Below, piece after piece: positions 16,024-25,833 of a stretch of 64,000 nucleotides of DNA. Made by a program: the position numbers and the translations under genes. Below the pieces are notes generated by a model. That model had not been told where the DNA came from and made no database searches. It saw only the letters and a list, made by a program, of their open reading frames with translations. The stretch is from contig JBEBFY010000002.1 in assembly GCA_040081715.1 (NCBI GenBank), forward strand, positions 124,001 to 188,000. Reading direction: 5' to 3'. Each line of letters starts with the position of its first letter. Within the stretch, counting starts at the first letter, position 1. Source of the DNA: CANKJK01 sp040081715 (lineage in GTDB: Bacteria; Acidobacteriota; Vicinamibacteria; Vicinamibacterales; UBA2999).

Positions 16024-17523
16024 ATGCCATCTCAGATCTTTGCGACCAAGCCCCTCTCACTGCTCCTGGACGAAATGAAGGGCGAGCAGCGCCTCAGGCG
16101 GGTACTGGGGCCGGTGCATCTGTCGGCGCTTGGCGTGGGTGCCATCATCGGCGCGGGCATCTTCGTGGCAACCGGTTCGGCGGCGCACAACGTCGCTGGC
16201 CCGGCCCTGATGCTCTCCTACGTGGTGGCGGGGATGACCTGCATCTTTGCCGCGCTCTGCTACGCCGAGTTCGCGTCGATGGTGCCGGTAGCGGGGTCCG
16301 CCTACACCTACGCCTACGCGACACTCGGTGAACTCTTCGCCTGGATCATGGGCTGGGACCTGGTGCTGGAGTACGCCGTGGGATCCGCCACCGTGGCCAA
16401 CGGGTGGTCGGGATACTTCCAGAGTGTGCTGGCGAAGTTCGGGATGCATCTGCCGGCTGCGCTCGCCGGTCCTCCCATCATCTACGACGCCGCCACGGGT
16501 CACTTCATCCAGACGGCAGGGTTTGTGAATCTCCCCGCAGTGCTGGTCGTGGCGGTTGTCACGGCCGTGCTCGTGAAGGGGATTCAGGAAAGCGCGTCGT
16601 TCAACTCCGCGATGGTCGTTCTCAAGCTGGCCGCCGTCCTCTTTGTGATCCTGGTCGGCGCCTTCTACGTCAATCCCGACAACTGGCATCCGTTCGCGCC
16701 CTTCGGGATGAGCGGCGTGAGCGTCTTCGGCAAGTCGATCATGGGGCAGACGGATGCGGGCGGCCAACCCGTGGGCATGCTGGCCGGAGCCGCCATCATC
16801 TTCTTTGCCTACATCGGGTTCGACTCCGTCTCCACGCACGCGGAGGAGGCGAAGGATCCGAAGCGCGACGTGCCCATCGGCATCATTGCCTCGCTGCTCA
16901 TCTGCACCGTGCTCTACATCGCTGTCGTCGCCGTGCTGACTGGCATGGTGTCCTACACGAAGATCAGCGTAGACGCCGGCGTCTCCGATGCGTTCAAGCA
17001 GGTGGGGCTGCCATGGGCGGAGTTCATCATCGCCGCCGCTGGCGTCGCGGGCATCACGTCCGTGCTGCTGGTGCTGATGCTGTCCGGCCCCCGCGTGTTC
17101 CTGGCGATGGCGCGCGATGGGATGGTGCCGCGTAAGTTCTTCGGCGACGTGCATCCGCGGTTCCGGACACCGCACCGGTCCACTATTCTGATCGGCGTGT
17201 TCGTTGCCGTGCTGACAGGGTTCCTCCCCATTGATGCCCTGCTGCATCTGACCAATATCGGGACGCTCTTCGCCTTCCTCGTCGTCTGCATTGCCGTGCT
17301 GATCATGCGGCGCACCAATCCTGACGCCGAACGGCCCTTCCGGGTGCCATTCTTTCCCTTGGTGCCGATTCTCGGGATCCTGTTGTGCCTGTTGCTCATG
17401 CTCTCTCTGCCTGTCGAGAACTGGTACCGCCTGTTCGGGTGGCTGGCGCTGGGCCTGGTGATCTACTTCTCCTACGGCTACCGGCACAGCCAGTTGCGGC
17501 TGATGGCAGAGAAGCGCGGGTAA
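16024..17523 (+). CDS. APC-superfamily amino acid permease
   Basis: Integral membrane transporter, 499 residues, with about 12-13 hydrophobic helices. The APC hallmark VGAIIGAGIFVATGSAAHNVAG in helix 1 is present, and SYVVAGMTCIFAALCYAEFASMVPVAGSAYTYAYATLGE covers helices 2-3. It most resembles the cationic amino acid transporter (CAT/YfnA) branch. Substrate is not determinable here. ATG 16024 has a strong GGAGG ribosome-binding site, and a TATACT box at 15995-16000 may be a promoter -10. It overlaps folD by one base (TAATG). Confidence 0.9.
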   Translation: MPSQIFATKPLSLLLDEMKGEQRLRRVLGPVHLSALGVGAIIGAGIFVATGSAAHNVAGPALMLSYVVAGMTCIFAALCYAEFASMVPVAGSAYTYAYATLGELFAWIMGWDLVLEYAVGSATVANGWSGYFQSVLAKFGMHLPAALAGPPIIYDAATGHFIQTAGFVNLPAVLVVAVVTAVLVKGIQESASFNSAMVVLKLAAVLFVILVGAFYVNPDNWHPFAPFGMSGVSVFGKSIMGQTDAGGQPVGMLAGAAIIFFAYIGFDSVSTHAEEAKDPKRDVPIGIIASLLICTVLYIAVVAVLTGMVSYTKISVDAGVSDAFKQVGLPWAEFIIAAAGVAGITSVLLVLMLSGPRVFLAMARDGMVPRKFFGDVHPRFRTPHRSTILIGVFVAVLTGFLPIDALLHLTNIGTLFAFLVVCIAVLIMRRTNPDAERPFRVPFFPLVPILGILLCLLLMLSLPVENWYRLFGWLALGLVIYFSYGYRHSQLRLMAEKRG

Positions 17524-18452
17524 TGGCAGCACGACTGCTTGATGGCCAGAAGGTGGCCGCTCAGATCCAGGCCGAGATCAGGCCGGAGGTCGCACGATAC
17601 ACAGCGCGGGTGGGGCAGCCTCCAGGCCTGGCAATCGTCCTCGTGGGCAACGATCCGGCGTCCGAGGTCTATGTCCGCAACAAGGTCCGGACGGGGCAGG
17701 AGTCAGGGTTTCGAGTCGACCTCGAGCGGTTGTCCACGATATCGAGCCTCGACGATGTGCTGCGGGCGGTGGAGCGGCTGAACAGCGACGATCGCTACGA
17801 CGGGATCCTTGTGCAGTCGCCGCTGCCGGCGGCGCTGGGCCGAACGGCCGAGCAACGCGTGTTCGACGCGATCGCCGTCGCCAAGGATGTGGACGGCTTC
17901 AGTCCCACGAGCGTGGGCCTGCTCGTGCAGAATCGCGCGTCGATCGCGGCCGGCACGCCGTCAGGGGTGATTGAGCTCCTCGAGCGCGAGGGGATTGCCC
18001 TGGTGGGCCGCCATGCCGTCGTGGTCGGACGCAGCGATATCGTGGGTAAGCCCATGGCGCTTCTGTTGCTGCACCGCCACGCGACCGTGACCATCTGCCA
18101 TTCGAAGTCCGAAGACCTGCCCGGACTGTGCCGTCAGGCCGATATCCTCGTGGCCGCAGTCGGCCGACCGGGCCTGATCACGGCGGAGTTCGTGAAGCCA
18201 GGCGCCATCGTGGTCGACGTGGGTATCAACCGCGTGACCGACAGGGGAGAGGCGCTCCGTATCCTTGGGCCCTCCCACCCGCGATTCCGTGTCTTCGAGG
18301 AGAAGGGGTCGGTTCTTGTGGGCGACGTGCATCCTGGCGTTGCCGAGGTAGCCGGCGCGCTGACGCCAGTCCCTGGCGGGGTGGGGCCGCTGACAATCGC
18401 GATGCTGATGCGAAACACCATGACTGCTGCCCTGGCACGTCATCCGGCCTGA
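17523..18452 (+). CDS. folD: Bifunctional methylenetetrahydrofolate dehydrogenase/cyclohydrolase
   Basis: Interconverts 5,10-methylene-THF, methenyl-THF and 10-formyl-THF in one-carbon metabolism. Catalytic features: YVRNKVRTG with the conserved Tyr and Lys, the LVQSPLP strand, KDVDGF, the Rossmann loop VVVGRSDIVGKPMALLLL, and PVPGGVGPLTIAMLM near the C-terminus. 309 residues, slightly longer than usual (about 285-300). The ATG overlaps the permease stop. coaE follows after 18 nt. Confidence 0.97.
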   Translation: MAARLLDGQKVAAQIQAEIRPEVARYTARVGQPPGLAIVLVGNDPASEVYVRNKVRTGQESGFRVDLERLSTISSLDDVLRAVERLNSDDRYDGILVQSPLPAALGRTAEQRVFDAIAVAKDVDGFSPTSVGLLVQNRASIAAGTPSGVIELLEREGIALVGRHAVVVGRSDIVGKPMALLLLHRHATVTICHSKSEDLPGLCRQADILVAAVGRPGLITAEFVKPGAIVVDVGINRVTDRGEALRILGPSHPRFRVFEEKGSVLVGDVHPGVAEVAGALTPVPGGVGPLTIAMLMRNTMTAALARHPA

Positions 18453-18470
18453 GCGCCCGAGAGGAGACGA

Positions 18471-19094
18471 GTGGGGGGCCGCGTTCCGGCACGCATCGGG
18501 CTGACCGGCGGCATCGGCACCGGGAAGAGCCATGTACTGCGCTACCTGGCGCGGCACGGCGTGCCGACGGTGGACGCCGATGACCTGGCGCGGTTGGCGG
18601 TGGCCGCGGGCGAACCGGCGCGTGAGGCCATCGTTCAGCGGTTTGGGGCGCACCTGATCGACCAGCACGGCACGCTCGACCGGCAGGTGCTTGCCAGCAT
18701 GGTGTTCGACGACCCCGGCGCCCGGCAGGACCTCGAGGGGATCATTCACCCGGCTGTCTGGCTGGCGATTAATCAGTGGTTCGATCGCCTTGGGAGAGAT
18801 GCCGGTCGTGTCGTCGGTGTCGCGGCGGTGCCCTTGTTGTTCGAGACCGGGCACGAGGCGGACTTCGACAAGATCATCGTCACGAGCTGTTCGCGGGCCG
18901 CGCAGGTCGCCCGTGTGAGCGCGCGTGACGGCCTGTCAGCCGACGAGGTCGGGCTGAGGCTGGACGCACAGATGGCTCCGGATGCTAGGCTGGCCGGGGC
19001 TGATGCGGTCATCGATACCAACGGTACCGAGGCCGACACCGATCGGCAGGTGGACGAAATCTGGAGGCGATGGGGGTTGCCCGCGCTGCATTAG
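18471..19094 (+). CDS. coaE: Dephospho-CoA kinase
   Basis: Last step of coenzyme A synthesis, phosphorylating the ribose 3' hydroxyl of dephospho-CoA. P-loop RIGLTGGIGTGKS near the N-terminus, VDADDLAR (substrate-binding), VPLLFETG and a lid region with Arg residues near SARDGL are all present. 207 residues, normal length. GTG start at 18471 directly after a GAGGAGA site. Last gene of this plus-strand block, converging on the cytochrome gene at 19118. Confidence 0.95.
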   Translation: MGGRVPARIGLTGGIGTGKSHVLRYLARHGVPTVDADDLARLAVAAGEPAREAIVQRFGAHLIDQHGTLDRQVLASMVFDDPGARQDLEGIIHPAVWLAINQWFDRLGRDAGRVVGVAAVPLLFETGHEADFDKIIVTSCSRAAQVARVSARDGLSADEVGLRLDAQMAPDARLAGADAVIDTNGTEADTDRQVDEIWRRWGLPALH

Positions 19095-19117
19095 CTCAGG
19101 CGGACAACCCGCGGCAC

Positions 19118-19531
19118 TTACTTAATCTCGAAGCCGTCCGCGGTCTTCTCGCGGTGAGCCGTATGACACGCGGCGCAGGTGGCGCCCATGTCCTTCATCG
19201 CGGCCTGGATGCCCTCGCTGCTGGAGAGGTCCGCGCTCACGAACAGGTCCGCGGCGGCCTTCGCACCGGTTTCGGCCAGCTTCACCGCGTCAGTCGTGCC
19301 TTTCGAGCTCCAGAACTTCACCACCACCGCGAAGGCATCCTTGGAGGCCCGCGCCTGGTCCTTGGCAAGAGCGAAGTCTTCGGAAGCGCCGGGCTTCGAG
19401 AGCGCTCCCATGGCTCCACCGAGATCCTTCATCGCCTTCTGGAAGTCGGCCGGTGGCTTCTCGGCGGCTCGAACAGCCACGGCCATACTGGCGACGAGCA
19501 GACAGGTAGAGACGAAATACAGCCGACGCAT
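19118..19531 (-). CDS. Cytochrome c'-like monohaem protein (class II cytochrome c)
   Basis: Secreted c-type cytochrome of 137 residues. A signal peptide (LYFVSTCLLVASMAVAVRAAE) leads into a four-helix-bundle sequence rich in Ala and Lys, and a single CAACH haem motif lies near the C-terminus, the placement typical of cytochrome c'/c556. It probably acts as a periplasmic electron carrier or ligand binder; no partner is obvious. ATG 19531 is chosen for its AGGAGG site. A direct repeat lies upstream at 19592-19609. Confidence 0.85.
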   Translation of the reverse strand: MRRLYFVSTCLLVASMAVAVRAAEKPPADFQKAMKDLGGAMGALSKPGASEDFALAKDQARASKDAFAVVVKFWSSKGTTDAVKLAETGAKAAADLFVSADLSSSEGIQAAMKDMGATCAACHTAHREKTADGFEIK

Positions 19532-19591
19532 GTCAGTCCTCCTCGTGCGCACGTCAGATCCGTGCACCTGAAATGAGAGTCGATCGAATAC

Positions 19592-19609
19592 GCGAAGATT
19601 AGCGAAGAT
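19592..19609. promoter_or_regulatory. Direct repeat upstream of the cytochrome c' gene
   Basis: GCGAAGAT occurs twice with a 2-nt gap (19592-19599 and 19602-19609), a 10-bp period, 61-78 bp upstream of the start codon. One-helical-turn tandem repeats are typical binding sites for OmpR/PhoB-type regulators. No clear -35/-10 pair is visible nearby. Confidence 0.3.
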
Positions 19610-19661
19610 CGGACGCCGGGCCAATATGAAAGATCACACGGGGGTGCGGAGAACTTCCCGC

Positions 19662-20873
19662 CTATTCGGTCAGGGCGCCCTTGGCGGGCGCCACCCGTTC
19701 CTCGAGAAACGTATTCCACTCGTGGCACTGCGGGCACTGCCAGAGGAGTTCCGTGCTGCGGTACCGGCAGCGGGTGCAGACGTGCGGGTCGAGGTAGAAG
19801 ACGGCGTCCCTGGCCAGCGTGACGTACCGGGAGACCAGGGCCCGGTCGAACTCCAGCGCCGCCAGCGCCTGCCAGATCGCCTGGTGAAGGCTCATGCCGT
19901 GTGGGTGGTGGAGGAGTGCCTCCAGCAGCGTGTCGAGGGCCTCGGCCGGCCGTCCGGCCGAGAGCGCGTGACGGGCCAGCGCCAGCCGGGCGCGCCACTC
20001 CTGTGGCCGTGCCGCAATGATTTCGTGACAGAGGCCGACGAAACGGGTCGGTGTGCCGCGTGCGTTGTACACGCGTTCCAGGCGATCGAACGCCAGGTGC
20101 GCGCGGTCCGGTGCCAGGCGTACGAGCGACTCCCAGGCCGCGGTGGCACCGGGGAGGTCGCCCAGTTGTTCGCGCACGTCGCCGAGGTTCAGGTAGGCAG
20201 GCGTCACCTGGTCGTCCACGTCCAGCGCCAGTTGAAAGGCACGCGCCGCGTCGCGAGGCGCGCCGCGCTTCACATGTGCCGCGCCGATCTCGTTCTGGAG
20301 AAAGGCGACGATCGAGAGATTCCCCGGCCGTGAGGGGCCGTCGATCTGGGCGATCTGCCTGCGCGCAGCCGCGGCCTCGTCCCATTGATGCTGGTCCTCG
20401 TGGAGCTTCTGCAGGTTGACCAGCGCATGCCGGTTCACCGGGTCGAGGGCCAGCACTTCGCGGAAGACTTCGGCCGCGCGGTCGACAAACCCGCCGCGGC
20501 GGAAGTCGAGACCCAGGCAGAGCAGCACGTAGGCGTGCTCGACCGGAGAGAGGCCCTGCCGCTGGAGCAGCGCCTGGTGGGTGCCGATGGCGCGCGTGAC
20601 CTGGCCCTTCTCACGGAAGAGGTTGCCCAGAATCATCTGGAGTTCGAGCGCATCAGGCTCGGCAGCGGCGGCCTGGCCCAGTTCGTCGATGGCTTCGTCG
20701 ATCTGGCGGGCGACCAGGAAGTTGAGCCCGAGCATGTAGTGCGGCGTATCGCGCAGACGGCGCCGGTCGACCCAGCGGCCGTTTCGCAGTTTGTAGCGCT
20801 CCCAGGCCTTGCCGCCGACGATGCCTGTCAGCAGCGCGAGAAGGGTCGCCAGGAGCCAGAACTGGGGGGTCAC
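19662..20873 (-). CDS. lapB: LapB (YciM)-like TPR protein with C-terminal zinc ribbon
   Basis: In E. coli LapB is an inner-membrane-anchored TPR protein that regulates LPS synthesis by promoting FtsH-dependent LpxC turnover. This 403-residue protein has the same plan: an N-terminal membrane helix (about 5-22), a run of tetratricopeptide repeats (about 45-340) and a rubredoxin-like metal site with Cys366, Cys369, Cys380 and Cys383 (CTRC and CPQC). GTG start 11 nt after kdsD. Its place at the end of a Kdo operon supports an LPS role. Confidence 0.88.
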   Translation of the reverse strand: MTPQFWLLATLLALLTGIVGGKAWERYKLRNGRWVDRRRLRDTPHYMLGLNFLVARQIDEAIDELGQAAAAEPDALELQMILGNLFREKGQVTRAIGTHQALLQRQGLSPVEHAYVLLCLGLDFRRGGFVDRAAEVFREVLALDPVNRHALVNLQKLHEDQHQWDEAAAARRQIAQIDGPSRPGNLSIVAFLQNEIGAAHVKRGAPRDAARAFQLALDVDDQVTPAYLNLGDVREQLGDLPGATAAWESLVRLAPDRAHLAFDRLERVYNARGTPTRFVGLCHEIIAARPQEWRARLALARHALSAGRPAEALDTLLEALLHHPHGMSLHQAIWQALAALEFDRALVSRYVTLARDAVFYLDPHVCTRCRYRSTELLWQCPQCHEWNTFLEERVAPAKGALTE

Positions 20874-20884
20874 GAGATCGGGCG

Positions 20885-21856
20885 CTAGATGAGTTCCGTG
20901 CCCCAGAGGTCGTGCAGGTGCAGCACGCCTTCAGGGTTGCCAGCCGGCCCGAGGACGACCAGCGATGTGATCTTGCGTCGTTCGAGCACGTTGAGCGCTT
21001 CGGCGGCCAGGACATCCGGCCCCAGCACCACCGGCCGCACCGTCATGATGTCGCGCGCCATGCGGGCGAGCAGATCGGGTGTGGTGCCCATGTGCCGGCG
21101 CAGGTCGCCGTCGGTGATGACCCCCTCAAGTCGCCCACTGGCTCCCACGACGCAGGTCATGCCGAGGCCCTTTCTGGAGATTTCGTAGATGACATCCGGA
21201 AGCGGCGCATCCGGCCCGACAACCGGCAGGGCCTGACCTGCGTGCATGAGCTGGGAGACCCGCATGAACTGCTTGCCCAGCTTGCCACCCGGATGAAGCG
21301 ACGCGAAGTCCTCCACGCGGAAGCCCTTGGCCTGGAGCACCGTCATGGCGAGCGCATCGCCCATGGCCAGCGTCGCCGTGGTGCTCGCCGTGGGAGCCAG
21401 CCCCAGCGGGCACGCTTCGGCAGACACACCGCAGTCGAGCACGGCGTCGGCCGCGCGCCCGAGCGTGGATGCCGCCCCCCCTGTCAGGACCACAAGCGAT
21501 GCACCCAGGCGCTTGATCGTCTCGAGGAGGCGGAGGATCTCGTCGGTTTCCCCGCTGTGCGAGAGGGCAATGACGACGTCGCCGGCCTGAATCGCTCCCA
21601 GGTCGCCGTGAATCGCATCGGCCGGGTGCAGGAAGAACGCAGGTGTGCCGGTGCCGGTCAGCGTGGCGGCGATCTTCCGGCTGATGATGCCGGACTTGCC
21701 CATGCCGGTCACAATCACGCGTCCGCGGCAATCCGTCACTAGGCGGACGGCGCGGTCGAAGGATTCCCCGAGGCGATCGACCAGGGCGGCGATCGCCGCG
21801 GCCTCGGTCTCAAGGACGCTCCTGGCCAGATCCCGGCCGCTGAGGGGCTCGCTCAT
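20885..21856 (-). CDS. kdsD: Arabinose-5-phosphate isomerase (KpsF/GutQ family)
   Basis: Converts ribulose 5-phosphate to arabinose 5-phosphate, the first committed step to Kdo. The SIS domain has GMGKSGIISRKIAATL, HPADAIHGDLG and ALSHSGETDEI. Two CBS domains fill the C-terminal third (RKGLGMTCVVG and ERRKITSLVVLG). 323 residues, normal length. The ATG overlaps the kdsA stop (ATGA), consistent with translational coupling inside kdsB-pyrG-kdsA-kdsD-lapB. Confidence 0.95.
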   Translation of the reverse strand: MSEPLSGRDLARSVLETEAAAIAALVDRLGESFDRAVRLVTDCRGRVIVTGMGKSGIISRKIAATLTGTGTPAFFLHPADAIHGDLGAIQAGDVVIALSHSGETDEILRLLETIKRLGASLVVLTGGAASTLGRAADAVLDCGVSAEACPLGLAPTASTTATLAMGDALAMTVLQAKGFRVEDFASLHPGGKLGKQFMRVSQLMHAGQALPVVGPDAPLPDVIYEISRKGLGMTCVVGASGRLEGVITDGDLRRHMGTTPDLLARMARDIMTVRPVVLGPDVLAAEALNVLERRKITSLVVLGPAGNPEGVLHLHDLWGTELI

Positions 21857-22701
21857 GACCGGAGTGGCTCCACCGGCTGGGCTGCCGGTACGCGGTGCAG
21901 CGCCACGAGTCGCCTGAGCAGCGGCTCGACGAGATCGAGGCGGAGGGCGTTGGCCGCGTCACTCTTCGCGACACGCGGGTCCTCGTGCACCTCCATGAAG
22001 ACGCCGTCCACACCAGCCGCGACGCCAGCCGAGGCCAGTGACTCGATGTACTCCGCCATGCCCGCGCTCACGCCGTCGCCGCCGCCGGGAAGCTGCAGGC
22101 TGTGCGTCACGTCAAAGATCACGGGGTACCCCAGCGCGCGCATCATGGGAAACGCCCGCATGTCCACCACGAGGTTGTTGTAGCCGAAGCTCACGCCACG
22201 CTCGGTGACCAGCACGTTGGTGTTGCCGGCTGCGGTGAGCTTGGCGATGACATGGCGCATGTCGCGGGGTGCGAGGAACTGGCCCTTCTTGATGTTCACC
22301 GCACGGCCGGTCGCGGCCGCGGCAAGCAGCAGGTCGGTCTGGCGTGAGAGAAAGGCGGGAATCTGCAGGATGTCCACGACTTCGGCCGCCGGGGCGGCCT
22401 GCGCGGCTTCGTGAATATCTGTCAGGATCGGCAGCCCGCTTCGCTCGCGCACGTCGGCAAGCACGGAGAGTCCTTCGGAGAGTCCGGGCCCGCGGAACGA
22501 GCCAAGCGAGGTGCGGTTCGCCTTGTCAAACGAGGCCTTGAACACTACGGGCACGCCGACGCGCCGGCCGATCTCCCGAAGGGCAAGGGCGAGATCGACC
22601 GCATGCGCCCGGCTTTCGATGACGCAGGGACCGAGGATGAAGGGGAGGGAGCCGTTGCCGAAGGTCAGCGGGCCCACGGGGACGAGTTGCACGGGCGTCA
22701 T
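21853..22701 (-). CDS. kdsA: 3-deoxy-D-manno-octulosonate 8-phosphate synthase
   Basis: Condenses PEP with arabinose 5-phosphate to give Kdo-8-phosphate. TIM-barrel signature elements: FILGPCVIES, FKASFDKANRTS, GLPILTDIHE, QIPAFLSRQTDLL, NIKKGQF and FDVTHSLQLPGG. 282 residues from ATG 22701. The Cys in GPCVIES and the DIHE segment suggest comparison with metal-dependent KdsA, but the class cannot be settled here. It lies 67 nt after pyrG and overlaps kdsD. Confidence 0.96.
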   Translation of the reverse strand: MTPVQLVPVGPLTFGNGSLPFILGPCVIESRAHAVDLALALREIGRRVGVPVVFKASFDKANRTSLGSFRGPGLSEGLSVLADVRERSGLPILTDIHEAAQAAPAAEVVDILQIPAFLSRQTDLLLAAAATGRAVNIKKGQFLAPRDMRHVIAKLTAAGNTNVLVTERGVSFGYNNLVVDMRAFPMMRALGYPVIFDVTHSLQLPGGGDGVSAGMAEYIESLASAGVAAGVDGVFMEVHEDPRVAKSDAANALRLDLVEPLLRRLVALHRVPAAQPVEPLRS

Positions 22702-22768
22702 TATAGGTGTCAGGCGGCCCCCAAGACGGGCGTCGCCAGCACACGACAAGCCGGGAAGACCCCGCCGG

Positions 22769-24417
<1,649 letters not shown>

Positions 24418-24421
<4 letters not shown>

Positions 24422-25203
24422 GGGTTCTCGTGGGCGTGCGCCGCGGTCAGCATGCGCACCCGGGTCAGATCTTCCGGCGTGTCGACGCCGATCGAGTCGT
24501 AGGGGGTCATCACGGTCCGGATCCGGCAGCCATGCTCCAGCGCCCGGAGCTGTTCGAGCGATTCGGCCAGCTCCAGCGGCGTCGGAGCCCACTGCGTGAA
24601 TTCCAGGAGAAATGCGCGACGGTAGGCGTAGAGCCCGATGTGCCGGAAGGCACGCCCGCCGGCCTGGCGGAGATAGGGGATGCGCGCGCGAGAAAAATAG
24701 ATGGCGTCTCCCCGGAGATCCCGCACCACCTTCACCACATGGGGGTTGGCGGCCTCGGACTCGTCGTGAATGGGGGAGCACACGGTGGTCATGTGCAGGT
24801 CCGGCTCAGCCAGCAGCGGCGCCACTGCCGCGTCGATGGCGGCCGGGTCGATCAGCGGCTCGTCACCCTGCACGTTCACGACGATGTCGCAGTCCAGCGC
24901 CGCGGCGGCTTCGGCGATGCGGTCGGAGCCGCTCTGGTGGTGGACGCCCGTCATCACGGCATGGCCCCCGAAGGCTGTCACGGCATCGGCAATCCGCCGA
25001 TCGTCGGTGGCGACGGCGACGGCGTCCACCGTACGTGCGGCAGCGGCGCGGCGGTAGACGTGCTCGATCATCGGGCGCCCGTCCAGGTCCGCGAGGGCCT
25101 TGCCGGGGAATCGGGATGACGCGAATCGCGCGGGGATGAGGGCGACGGTGCGGAGGGGCTGGAACGTCCGATCGAATGGATTTCGGAACGTTTCAGGGTG
25201 CAC
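24418..25203 (-). CDS. kdsB: 3-deoxy-manno-octulosonate cytidylyltransferase
   Basis: Activates Kdo as CMP-Kdo for lipid A glycosylation. Motifs: ALIPARFASSRFPGKAL (nucleotide-binding N-terminus), VVNVQGDEPL (metal and sugar binding) and HIGLYAYRRAFL. GTG 25203 is preferred because AGGA lies 6 nt upstream and a CTAAAT box at 25223-25228 would start the transcript between it and the alternative GTG at 25218. This gives 261 residues. First gene of the envelope operon, divergent from a PilP/GspC-like gene. Confidence 0.94.
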
Positions 25204-25266
25204 GTCGAATCCTAACACAGAGATTTAGAGTCAGGTGCGGCAGCGGCCGAGAAGTATGATGTGCCC

Positions 25267-25833
25267 GTGCTGCCCATGAGCGTGAAGGGAACGGCGCTGC
25301 TGTCCGGCGCGACGGTACTGGCCACCTGGCTGGCGTCCACACCCATGCCCCAGTCCACTGCGCCCCAGACTGCGGCGCCTCAGTCCACTGCGAACGCGCC
25401 GGTCCGGACGCAGGCCGCGAGCCGCACGGTGGCGCCGCCCCAGGTGGAAGACCTTGGACCCGAAGCCGAGCGGTTGGCGCGCCGGGTCGAGGAAATGGCC
25501 TCGTTCGCGGCACCCGCCCGTGACCTGTTCCGGTTCCGGCCGCCGCCGGCGACGACAAAGGTCGAGGTTCCGGTCACGCCCGCGCTGTCGCTGGCCCCGA
25601 TCACCGTGGCCGCGCCGGCACCGCCACCGTTTGTGCTGACCGGCATCGCCGAGGACCAGCAGGGCGATGTGCTGGTCCGGACAGCCATCGTGAGCGGACC
25701 AGGAGACCTGTGGCTGGTGAAAGCCGGCGACACCGTGGATGGCCACTTCCAGGTCGTCGCCGTGGACGCCGACGCGGTAGACATCATCCGCACCGACACC
25801 GGTGCGGCGGTTCGCCTCTCCTTCAGACCCTGA
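25267..25833 (+). CDS. PilP/GspC-like periplasmic protein (orphan)
   Basis: About 188 residues with an N-terminal hydrophobic segment, a long Pro/Ala/Thr-rich linker (about 30-120), DLFRFRPPP in a position like the RRDPF motif of PilP, and a C-terminal beta domain (VLTGIAEDQQGDVLVRTAIV, LWLVKAGDTVDGHFQVVAVD) resembling the HR domain of PilP and GspC. A role in a secretion or pilus complex is inferred only. GTG 25267 lies 6 nt after a TATGAT box (25255-25260); GTG 25261 and ATG 25276 are alternatives. The 3' end overlaps serA tail-to-tail by 11 nt. Confidence 0.7.
   Translation: MLPMSVKGTALLSGATVLATWLASTPMPQSTAPQTAAPQSTANAPVRTQAASRTVAPPQVEDLGPEAERLARRVEEMASFAAPARDLFRFRPPPATTKVEVPVTPALSLAPITVAAPAPPPFVLTGIAEDQQGDVLVRTAIVSGPGDLWLVKAGDTVDGHFQVVAVDADAVDIIRTDTGAAVRLSFRP

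Noticed and set aside
16057..17532. 491-codon open frame opposite the APC permease
   Set aside because: His/Arg/Gln-rich antisense shadow; the permease strand has clear helices and a ribosome-binding site.
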